DNA of 62,803 nt from Bacteroidaceae bacterium (lineage in GTDB: Bacteria; Bacteroidota; Bacteroidia; Bacteroidales; Bacteroidaceae). This document shows, one piece after another, positions 19,529-27,763 of the stretch (the first letter of the stretch is position 1; each line of letters starts with the position of its first letter). The position numbers were made by a program, and so were the translations under genes. The notes below the pieces were generated by a model. It was not told the origin of the DNA. It worked only from the letters and a program-made list of their open reading frames with translations, and did no database searches. The stretch lies in the NCBI GenBank assembly GCA_024401165.1, contig JAKSLN010000002.1:1-62803 (forward strand), in the 5' to 3' direction.

Positions 19529-21307
19529 TTACTTGATTACAAGCACAAACCCTCCACGAGGCTGGCAGTCAATGCTGTAGTGCTGCTGTGCGGGGGCGGT
19601 GGTAATCTTCCAGGGTTGCTGGCTGTCGCCACTATCCTCAAAGGAGAGGACCTGCTTACCCATTTTCTTCATGCGCTTGGTACTAAAGGATATTTCCTGA
19701 GGTTCATCCTTGCCATTGATGCCGGCAATATACCAGACGCTGCCGCTACGGCGAGCCATGACAGCATTCTCGCCAGGATAACCAGCAAGCAGCAAGGTCT
19801 CATCCCATGCCGTAGGTAACTGACCCAGATACTCTTTCACCTCTTGAGGCTGTGCCAGGAAACTCTCGGGACGGTCGGCAAGGTGTTGGATACCACTTTC
19901 AAAGAGGGCGGTGAGCGCCAACTCGTGAGCATGACTTGTTATGTGAGGATGCTGTGAGTCGCTGAAAGCACATGGTGTATAGTCCATCGAACCGATCACA
20001 TTGCGGGTAAAAGGCAAAGTGGCATTGTGAGCAGCAGCACGCTTGGTAAAGGTAGGAACGTTGTTATACCACTCTGCACCATATACACCCTCGGTGCTGA
20101 CAAGGTTGGGATAGGTGCGCATCCATCCGCGTGGCACGGTGGCACCATGGAAATTAACGGCGAGATGATGCTTGGCTGCACACTCGAGCAAGTCGATGCA
20201 ATAAGCCATGTTCATATTGTTCTCACCACTGAAAAAGTCAATCTTGACACCAGCAACGCCGATGCTTTCACACCAGGCAAACTCCTTCTCGCGATCCTCG
20301 GGTTTGTTAAGACGGAACTTAGGACCGGGAGCACCATTGATCCATCCCACAGAAGAGTTATACCAAATCATAGGCTTGATGCCACGCTGCTTGGCATAGT
20401 TGACAGCATCGACCACGGTCTTGCCGTTCTTCATTTCGTCCCATTCGGCATCAATTAGCACGTAGGGAAGACGAAGTTCAACCGCCATGTCGGTGTACTT
20501 CTTGATAATGTCGTAGTCGTTTGACCCATGGTTGTAAGCCCAGTAAACCCACGAGGCAACGCCAGGCTGAATCCACGACGTGTCTGCCAACATACAGGGA
20601 GTACTGACGTCTGTAACTAAAGTAGATTCCACTACATCACTAAGAGAACCTATCAGCATAACCTTCCAAGTAGAAGCCTCTGCCACCTGGTCGTTCTTAT
20701 CGGTCACAATCCGGAACTCCCCTGTCTTAGCCGTGCTATAGAGACTACATGCTGCATTGTCGTGATGAACATCTGCTTCATGGAGCAGACCAAAGACACC
20801 ATTGGGGAATTCGAACAATGCGGGAATACTCCAGCGGTCACCTTGTTTTGTGGTCTGATTCTTGGGGAAGAAGCCCTCGGATCCGTCGCTCCACTTCATC
20901 AACCACGTATTTGTAGCAGCAGAGAGGTCGATGGTTGTCTCTTCCTCACCGTTGTAACCCATGGACTTGCGGCTAACCTTCTGAAAAGCCACACCATCAT
21001 CGTATACACGAACCTTGAGGATGCCCCCACTCTGCAGGGCGTGAGAAGATTCACGAGCCTTCTTCTTGACATGTAGGCGCTTACCCGTCAACATATCATA
21101 CTCCGTAACAATCTTGTATTCTGATCCGCCCTGAATGCCTGGGATAACAGCTGTATAAACAGTCTGCCATCCAGCCTTTCCCTTATAACTAACTACAAGG
21201 GTGTTCTGAGTTGCTTCTGCCTTAATCTTTCCATTAGGTGACTTCTGCGCATAAAGCCCCAAACCTGCCATAATGGCAAGGGCAATAGTCAAAATTCGTC
21301 TAAACAT
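19529..21307 (-). CDS. GH97 glycosidase, retaining type (alpha-galactosidase-like)
   Basis: A 592-residue enzyme with a signal peptide. After an N-terminal beta-sandwich (about 25-240) comes a TIM barrel with SWVYWAYNHGSND, LPYVLIDAEWDE, GIKPMIWYNSSVGW, GVKIDFFSG and NFHGATVPRGWMRTYPN. GH97 contains inverting alpha-glucosidases (SusB) and retaining alpha-galactosidases. Here an Asp (357, in VKIDFF) sits where the retaining subgroup has its nucleophile, and Glu 406 (STEG) is a candidate acid/base, so the retaining mechanism is inferred. The substrate could be an alpha-linked galactose or other cap on xylan side chains. It is cotranscribed between GH31 and GH10-CE1. Confidence 0.88.
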   Translation of the reverse strand: MFRRILTIALAIMAGLGLYAQKSPNGKIKAEATQNTLVVSYKGKAGWQTVYTAVIPGIQGGSEYKIVTEYDMLTGKRLHVKKKARESSHALQSGGILKVRVYDDGVAFQKVSRKSMGYNGEEETTIDLSAATNTWLMKWSDGSEGFFPKNQTTKQGDRWSIPALFEFPNGVFGLLHEADVHHDNAACSLYSTAKTGEFRIVTDKNDQVAEASTWKVMLIGSLSDVVESTLVTDVSTPCMLADTSWIQPGVASWVYWAYNHGSNDYDIIKKYTDMAVELRLPYVLIDAEWDEMKNGKTVVDAVNYAKQRGIKPMIWYNSSVGWINGAPGPKFRLNKPEDREKEFAWCESIGVAGVKIDFFSGENNMNMAYCIDLLECAAKHHLAVNFHGATVPRGWMRTYPNLVSTEGVYGAEWYNNVPTFTKRAAAHNATLPFTRNVIGSMDYTPCAFSDSQHPHITSHAHELALTALFESGIQHLADRPESFLAQPQEVKEYLGQLPTAWDETLLLAGYPGENAVMARRSGSVWYIAGINGKDEPQEISFSTKRMKKMGKQVLSFEDSGDSQQPWKITTAPAQQHYSIDCQPRGGFVLVIK

Positions 21308-21339
21308 TTGCTATTTAGGTTTCGTTTGGGAGTCCCACA

Positions 21340-21376
21340 AGAGACATAGTACTATGACTCTATGACACTCGAGTGT
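21340..21376. repeat. Tandem palindromes between GH31 and GH97
   Basis: A 22-bp near-palindrome (21340-21361, arms AGAGACATAGT and ACTATGACTCT) is followed 3 bp later by the perfect 12-bp palindrome ACACTCGAGTGT (21365-21376). Both fill the 78-bp gap between two operon genes. They could be mRNA processing hairpins or protein-binding sites. Confidence 0.6.
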
Positions 21377-21385
21377 GAATAAAGT

Positions 21386-23881
21386 TTAAAAAGTAACCGA
21401 AATTTTCTTGCCAGTATAGGTTACCGTCTTTTCCGCGCGCTTGCCATCGATGACCACATCGAGCTTCATCTGGCGATTCTGGTTCATACCATTGAACTTA
21501 CCCTGACGCTTGTCGATGGTTAGGGTACGTGTGGCTTCGTCCCACTTGAGAGGAATGATAGCGTACTGTCCCTTCTCGTAGTTGTAGTTGTCGCCCTCGT
21601 CTTCGTAGAGGTCAAAGGAAGCATCACAACCAGGCGTAACGGTGATCGTTAGAGGCTTATCCAACTGTTGATCGGTATACTCAGCCTTCTCTGCAAAAGG
21701 TACGATGCTGCCTGATTTGACAAAGAGAGGGAAGGTCATGATGGCGGGAACACCGTTGGGCAGTTTAGCGTCAATCCACTGGCCCCCATCGAAAGTATCG
21801 CCAGTAAAGACATTAGTCCAACGGCTACCCTTAGGCAAATAAACCTTACGACCTGAAGCCTTGGCCTCTGTGATGGGGCATACCAGGAACGATGGACCAT
21901 ACATGAACTCATCCTTAATGTCGAGTACCTCTGGATCGTCGGCATAGTCGAAGGCCAGCATACGTGTCATGGTGTACTGCTCACGCGTGGTCTTGGCAAA
22001 AAGTGAATAGGTATAGGGTGTCAGTTGGTAGCGCAAGTCAATCATGGCACGAATAGCGTCGTAGTACTGGTCGCCGGGCTCGCCAAACTGCCAGGGCTCG
22101 CGAGGCGTGTCGCTACCATGACTACGTTGCAGAGGCAAGAAGGTTGCAAACTGTAACATACGGGTGTAGAACTCGCGGTAGTTCTCATCCTTGACACCCT
22201 GGGGGAACTCGCCCTTGTAGAACCAGCGTCCATCACCACGAGTGAAGAAACAACCTGCATCCACCGTCCAATAGGGACAACCCGTGGCCATGTAATTCAG
22301 ACCAGCGGGAATCTGACGCTTGAAGCTTTCCCATGAGGCGTATGTATCGCCATTCCAGTTAATTGTCGAGAAACGTTGCTGACCAGCATATGCCGAGCGA
22401 GTCAAGTTGACGACACGCTTAGCATCCGAGGTGGCACGCTGGTTTTCATAGATACCCATCGAGTGATAAAGTGAATAGATGCTTGCACGCTCTGCACCAC
22501 AGGCTTCGCTCAGGATGCCCAGGTTCAGCTGCCAGCGTTCCTCATGGTTGTTCCATCCATAGTCTTTACGCATGAACTTCCAATCGCCATCAAGAGGCTC
22601 CGAGCAGTCGCACCACCATGCATCGAAGTCCTTGCTGAAGAATTCGTTGTTGGCATACGACCAATAGTGTTTGCGGGCATCAGCGTTGAAGGCATCGTAG
22701 ACGGAATGCTCCAGCATCCAGCCTTTCGACTTGAAGTCTTCTGCCTCAGGGCAATACTGGGGATTTGGCCAGATACTGACCATCAGCTTTGCGTTCATGG
22801 CGTGAACAGAGTCTGCCAGGTTCTTGGCGCTGGGATAGCGCTTCTCATCCAGTTTCATGTAGCCCCAACCTTCTGGCCAATAGTGCCAGTCCTGCACGAT
22901 GAGGTCGATGGGGATATGACGCTTACGGAATTCAGTTAGCGTCTTGAGGAGGTCAGTTGAACTGACGTAGCGTTCCTTACTCTGAATGTAACCCGTCAGG
23001 TAGCGAGGCAGCATGGGCACGTCGCCAGTCAACCAACGGTAGTTAGCAATGACAGCATCAAGGTTCTGACCTTTCATGAAGTAGTAATCGAGTTCCTTAG
23101 CAGCCTCAAGCTCCATATAGGCCGAGCTCTGGTCATTGGCACCATTTGGAGAATCCACAAACTTCATACCGCAACCCGCATCAAAGAGCAATCCATAACC
23201 GGCCGTCGAGTTCAGCACGGGCACCATAGCCTTAAGGTTATGCTGACAAAGGTACATCGTCTTGCCACGGAGATTCATGTAATCCTCCATGTGAGCACCC
23301 AGTCCGTAGAGCGCCTCACCCTTGGCAAAGTGCAGATTGAGCTGATAGCGCTCGCTGTAGCCTACCGTGTCACGACTGATGACATCCTTCTCGGTGATGT
23401 CACCGTTTGCAGTCCTTACGGTTCGAGCCGTCTTCTCGTCATAGGTCACCTTTTCAAGAGGAATACGCTCGCCAGTGCGAGGATGTCGGAGGTCTTCGCT
23501 GAGAAGCAGCTTATGGGTCTTTGCTTCAAAGTATTGAATGCTTCCCGTCTGCTTGTCAATCACCAGTTCAAGGCTGTCAGAGCTGAGAACATAAGGCCCT
23601 TTGTCAGAAGACAAACCAGGCGTCTGCTCAGACAGTTTTACACGAAACTTCTGGGGTACTCGTTCTATACAAACTGCCGTCCCGTTGCTCTCCAGCTTGT
23701 CACCTAATTTATATTGCACGCGCGCGATACTGGGTGTTACAAACTCCACACCTAGTCTGCCATCGCCTACCTGTAGTTCATACCCCACTACATTCTTGCC
23801 TCGCTTAATGGGCTGCTGAGCAAATAGAAGCGAACCACATCCGAGCATTATGCCGATTAAAAATGTCTTTTTCATATACAT
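21386..23881 (-). CDS. GH31 alpha-xylosidase/alpha-glucosidase family enzyme
   Basis: An 831-residue secreted enzyme with a signal peptide ending at SLLFAQ; the second Met (23875) is an equally good start. Family GH31 is shown by the galactose-mutarotase-like N-domain, LIVQDWHYWPEGWGYMKLD, and the nucleophile Asp 425 in DAWWCDCSEP. C-terminal sheets include FMYGPSFLVCPI and PLFVKSGSIVPF. Family members in xylan or xyloglucan loci are often alpha-xylosidases, but alpha-glucosidases share the fold, so the substrate is inferred from context. It starts 4 bp after the GH5-GH43 stop, implying translational coupling. Confidence 0.9.
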   Translation of the reverse strand: MYMKKTFLIGIMLGCGSLLFAQQPIKRGKNVVGYELQVGDGRLGVEFVTPSIARVQYKLGDKLESNGTAVCIERVPQKFRVKLSEQTPGLSSDKGPYVLSSDSLELVIDKQTGSIQYFEAKTHKLLLSEDLRHPRTGERIPLEKVTYDEKTARTVRTANGDITEKDVISRDTVGYSERYQLNLHFAKGEALYGLGAHMEDYMNLRGKTMYLCQHNLKAMVPVLNSTAGYGLLFDAGCGMKFVDSPNGANDQSSAYMELEAAKELDYYFMKGQNLDAVIANYRWLTGDVPMLPRYLTGYIQSKERYVSSTDLLKTLTEFRKRHIPIDLIVQDWHYWPEGWGYMKLDEKRYPSAKNLADSVHAMNAKLMVSIWPNPQYCPEAEDFKSKGWMLEHSVYDAFNADARKHYWSYANNEFFSKDFDAWWCDCSEPLDGDWKFMRKDYGWNNHEERWQLNLGILSEACGAERASIYSLYHSMGIYENQRATSDAKRVVNLTRSAYAGQQRFSTINWNGDTYASWESFKRQIPAGLNYMATGCPYWTVDAGCFFTRGDGRWFYKGEFPQGVKDENYREFYTRMLQFATFLPLQRSHGSDTPREPWQFGEPGDQYYDAIRAMIDLRYQLTPYTYSLFAKTTREQYTMTRMLAFDYADDPEVLDIKDEFMYGPSFLVCPITEAKASGRKVYLPKGSRWTNVFTGDTFDGGQWIDAKLPNGVPAIMTFPLFVKSGSIVPFAEKAEYTDQQLDKPLTITVTPGCDASFDLYEDEGDNYNYEKGQYAIIPLKWDEATRTLTIDKRQGKFNGMNQNRQMKLDVVIDGKRAEKTVTYTGKKISVTF

Positions 23882-23885
23882 TATT

Positions 23886-26800
23886 TTATTTAATAACCTT
23901 TACGCTCTCTACACGGCCATCACTATAGGTGCGGCGAACAATGTTGGCACCATGTTGTAGAGCGCTATGTTGACGTCCGTCAAGCGTAAAGTATTCCGTC
24001 TTAACCAATTGACTGCACATAGTATCCTCTTCCAGACTTTCGATTGCTGTTGGCGTCTCACCATCATCACTCAGGAACATTTCGCGGATGTTGATTGCGC
24101 TTGCTACACTATTCTTGGACGTGAACACCACGTAATAAATACGACTAAGGTCGATGACCTTAGATGCCTCTTCGAGATCGAGGGTGGCTTCTTTCAAACC
24201 TGTAAGGTCGAGTTCGTAGAAGGATTCTGCCTTGGGATCGTTCTGGTCAATAAGAAGCAGCGAGGGCTTGGCAAGAGAAGACGCATTGAGTTTAACAACT
24301 AAATACTTTGCCTTATCCTTTAGGTTGATGCCGTTCTGATAATGCCAACCTCCCATACCTCTGGCACCTGGTTTCAGAACACCGATTCCGTTAGCCAGTT
24401 TAAAGGTTCCCTTACCTTGAATAGAGGGATCGATTGCTTCGGTCGAAAGCGGGAAATAACTACAATGAACAATGAAGGTTGTGGTAACCTTTCCACCGGT
24501 GAGGTCGGTATAAGTCACTGTAACCTCGGTGTCACCAACTCCTACACCCACGACTTTATTTCCTTGGATAATAGCAACACCAGGACAACTTGTCTCGTAA
24601 GTACATGCATTAGTTACATTTGCAACCATACCGCTCTTCATAGTACATGTTATGTTGAAGGCAGCCTTATTCTCTGGCATCAGATAAAACTCATTCTGAC
24701 TGATCTTCAAATCAGTTGCGGTGGCATCTTCTATGGTGTAGTTATGGAGCACACCTTCGCCGTAGAACATCTCCTCACTGTACTCAGGTTCTGTACTAAA
24801 CCAATCGATATCGACAAACCCGCCCAAATCCTTGGTCGCATAGTTGAAGAGATAGAATCGCTGACCACTGAATATTTTGAGAGTGAAGCGCATGTTCATG
24901 CCTTTACCAAACTCCTTATATTTTACGTTGTCATAGCTATAGTAGAACTTGCAGCTGTTGTCCAGGAAACTGCAGATAGCACGCAGGAAGATCACATCGT
25001 TCTCTATCGTAGGACCTACCTCCTCTGTTGCGGAAGTCTGGTCAAACTCACTGCGATAGTACACAAGTTTCTTCTCACCATTGACCATCTTAACGCCAAT
25101 GTATCCGTAAGGATCCTGGAATACACCCAAACCTGCCACATCACCTTCTGCCATGTTGGTCACGTCAATCTTGATGGTACCATACGAAGGCAGGTACTTC
25201 TTCTGCCCGGCAGTCGTGTTACTTGTTGGCCAGCCTTCGGGATTATAACCCAAAATACGCTGTGTGAGCGAGTTACGAGCCTGGTCCATACGGTCGGTTA
25301 CACAGGCTGTATGCAGACGAAGACTACCTGGTTTTTCAAGAAGCGACCAAGCGGTATTGTCTGGATTATGATTCCACCCCCACTGAAGGCCCAGCGTCAA
25401 ATCTGTAAAGGTGTCGTTGGTCGGCAGATAAGTAATGGGATAGGTTGCACCTACATCAGGTTTCTCCCACAACTTGGCGCCCTTACTTACCTCGGCACCC
25501 TTCTTGCCTATGATTGGCCAGCCATCTTTCCACTCAACAGGTTCCAAGTAGGGAGCACGACCAATGCTGCCCGCATCCTTGAACAAGATGGTCCACCACT
25601 GGCCCGTCTGCGTCTCAACGAGCGCACCCTGATGAACAGCTGCGCCAGAGAAAGCGTTTCCGGCTCTTACATCGCCGTAATTGTTCAGGTTGGGCATCTC
25701 CTCATAGGGTCCCATAGGATTCTTACTGCGATAGATAGTCTGTCCACGCCAGTAGCCGCCAGTGGTAAGATAGAGATAGTAGAAGTCGCCAATGTGATAC
25801 ATATGGCTACCCTCAAGGCCATCCCGGGCGCTAATCACCTTCGTGCTCGAAAGCTTCTTAAGTGTCTTGCCATCCAGTTTGTTCACCCAGATATCGCCAA
25901 TACCACAGGCAACGTAGACATGCCCGTCGCCATTCGGACCATCATCGAAGAGCCAACCGCTATCGTAGTAGTGCTCTGGCCAGTATTGCATATCCCACTG
26001 GCCCTCAGGATTGGTGGTGGTAAGCATGATGTTCTTGCCCTCCGAGTTCTCCTTGCCATAGCTGATAAAGTAGATGTAGAACTTACCTGCATGATAGCTC
26101 AGACTTGCAGCCCACATGCCTTGTGCATAGTGATTCTTGCCATTAAGGAGGTTGTAATGATCGTCATCGTTGATCTGCTGCAAGGGGTTTGCACAATACT
26201 CCCAGTTAACGAGGTCCTTACTCTTGAGCAGCGTACAGCCCGGGAAGGTTGTAAAAGTGGTAGATACCATATAATACGTGTCATCTACACGAATAACGTC
26301 GGGATCGGGGAAGTCACCATTCAAGATTGGGTTGACGAAATATCCATAGCCTTGGTCAGCACTCCACTGACGCTTATAGGCAGCATGGGGATAGTCAACT
26401 TTGGCGTACTCCTCATACCACTGGAAACATGCTACGCCGCTAGCGTCATAGGGATTCTTTCCATCGGCAGTGAGGGCATCCTTAAAGGCTGGATAAGAAT
26501 GCCCCGTCGAATTACTCTTGTTCCAGTCCAGATAGCAGTCAGACGATGACAGCGTCATACTGATATTGCCGAAATGATCCAAGATAGCCTTGTAACCCAC
26601 ACCCCATTTCGAGGTGGTTCCAGTAGCCCAAGTTCCATAGTTGCTCTCTACCCAGTTTCCATGTTCGTTATAGTGGCCCGTACCTGGTTTTGTCGGACTC
26701 CAGTCCACCTCGGTGATAATGATCGGGTTGGTAGTAACCACTGGTACTTGTTTCTTAAACTGATTAATACAATTGTTCTTGTAGGTCGTCTTGTTAGCAG

Positions 26801-27731
26801 TTCTGTCATAAGCGCCATCGTCGTTGCCATACCATCCTGTGTAGTTGTGAACGGCATAACCAATGTTGGGCCCCTCAATGGGATAGGTAGCATAGTCTTC
26901 GTAACTGGCCTGCCAACCTGTACCGGGCACCCAGATGATGCCATCATAACCGTTCTGGCGTATCTTGTCAACAATAGGCTGGAAGAAGTCATGCTTTGCC
27001 TTGACATCCTCTTTGCCTCCCTTTGCACGCAAAGTGACAGGTTCGTTAGCCAACTCGATACTGATCTGGCCACTGTACTTGCGTATCGAATCATTTTTTG
27101 AAAACTCATCCCAGATGTACATCAAGTAGTCGTTATAGTAGTCTCCGACCTCAATATACCCAGGGCAGACGCCACAAGGACGAACAACAACGTACAAACC
27201 AGACTTCAGCGCCTCAAGGGCAAGTTTTACATACACACTCTTTAGGTATGTTTGGAATGCCTTCTTGCTAAAGTCGTAGATATTAGCTTCTCCGCCAACT
27301 TCTTTTCCGTGAGGATCATAGCGTTTGCCGTCTTTTAAGGTAAAACCAGCACGGAAGTCATCGCCTGTTCCATGGTACCCACTGCCATTCTGGTTCGTCC
27401 AGGCCGGATCCATGTGCAGACGAAAAACGTTGCAAAAGGCGCCGTCTTCATGTTTGGTTAGGAACTTATACAGCCTCTTGAAGTAGTTGATACAGTTGGT
27501 AGCACCGGTAGAATTGTAACCACCTGTCCAGCGGTTGCTGTTAAACCACATGCTGGGAGTGTCCATGACACCATGCAGTACCACTTTGTTTCCATTCACG
27601 TCCTTCAGCACATTGCCCTCCACATGTAATGGGGGCAGGTTGCCATAAGCTTCTCGGGGCTGATAACTCTTCTGTGTCTGCGCCATAATCATAGTGGGCA
27701 GCATCAGAAGAAGAAATAACAGTTTTTTCAT
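23886..27731 (-). CDS. Modular GH5-GH43 xylan-degrading enzyme with type IX-like tail
   Basis: A 1281-residue protein combining two catalytic domains. After the signal peptide, a GH5 TIM barrel (about 35-455) has the acid/base Glu 230 in IELANEP and the nucleophile Glu 341 in IIITEVDW. A GH43 propeller follows (about 466-790), starting NGDFPDPDVIRVDDTYYMV, with a concanavalin-like C-terminal sandwich (about 800-1010). An Ig-like (Big_2-type) domain is at about 1025-1110 and a further sandwich at about 1115-1225. The tail (EYFTLDGRQHSALQ, ending ESVKVIK) resembles type IX sorting signals. GH5 would cut a backbone and GH43 would remove arabinose or xylose. It lies 32 bp after the tandem GH43 gene and 4 bp before GH31. 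Confidence 0.9.
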   Translation of the reverse strand: MKKLLFLLLMLPTMIMAQTQKSYQPREAYGNLPPLHVEGNVLKDVNGNKVVLHGVMDTPSMWFNSNRWTGGYNSTGATNCINYFKRLYKFLTKHEDGAFCNVFRLHMDPAWTNQNGSGYHGTGDDFRAGFTLKDGKRYDPHGKEVGGEANIYDFSKKAFQTYLKSVYVKLALEALKSGLYVVVRPCGVCPGYIEVGDYYNDYLMYIWDEFSKNDSIRKYSGQISIELANEPVTLRAKGGKEDVKAKHDFFQPIVDKIRQNGYDGIIWVPGTGWQASYEDYATYPIEGPNIGYAVHNYTGWYGNDDGAYDRTANKTTYKNNCINQFKKQVPVVTTNPIIITEVDWSPTKPGTGHYNEHGNWVESNYGTWATGTTSKWGVGYKAILDHFGNISMTLSSSDCYLDWNKSNSTGHSYPAFKDALTADGKNPYDASGVACFQWYEEYAKVDYPHAAYKRQWSADQGYGYFVNPILNGDFPDPDVIRVDDTYYMVSTTFTTFPGCTLLKSKDLVNWEYCANPLQQINDDDHYNLLNGKNHYAQGMWAASLSYHAGKFYIYFISYGKENSEGKNIMLTTTNPEGQWDMQYWPEHYYDSGWLFDDGPNGDGHVYVACGIGDIWVNKLDGKTLKKLSSTKVISARDGLEGSHMYHIGDFYYLYLTTGGYWRGQTIYRSKNPMGPYEEMPNLNNYGDVRAGNAFSGAAVHQGALVETQTGQWWTILFKDAGSIGRAPYLEPVEWKDGWPIIGKKGAEVSKGAKLWEKPDVGATYPITYLPTNDTFTDLTLGLQWGWNHNPDNTAWSLLEKPGSLRLHTACVTDRMDQARNSLTQRILGYNPEGWPTSNTTAGQKKYLPSYGTIKIDVTNMAEGDVAGLGVFQDPYGYIGVKMVNGEKKLVYYRSEFDQTSATEEVGPTIENDVIFLRAICSFLDNSCKFYYSYDNVKYKEFGKGMNMRFTLKIFSGQRFYLFNYATKDLGGFVDIDWFSTEPEYSEEMFYGEGVLHNYTIEDATATDLKISQNEFYLMPENKAAFNITCTMKSGMVANVTNACTYETSCPGVAIIQGNKVVGVGVGDTEVTVTYTDLTGGKVTTTFIVHCSYFPLSTEAIDPSIQGKGTFKLANGIGVLKPGARGMGGWHYQNGINLKDKAKYLVVKLNASSLAKPSLLLIDQNDPKAESFYELDLTGLKEATLDLEEASKVIDLSRIYYVVFTSKNSVASAINIREMFLSDDGETPTAIESLEEDTMCSQLVKTEYFTLDGRQHSALQHGANIVRRTYSDGRVESVKVIK

Positions 27732-27763
27732 TGTCTGATTTATTATTCGTAATTACCTAACAT

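Noticed and set aside
24342-26549. Open frame of 735 codons on the plus strand
   Set aside because: It is antisense to the GH5-GH43 gene, has no family resemblance or promoter, and reflects the codon pattern of the real gene.
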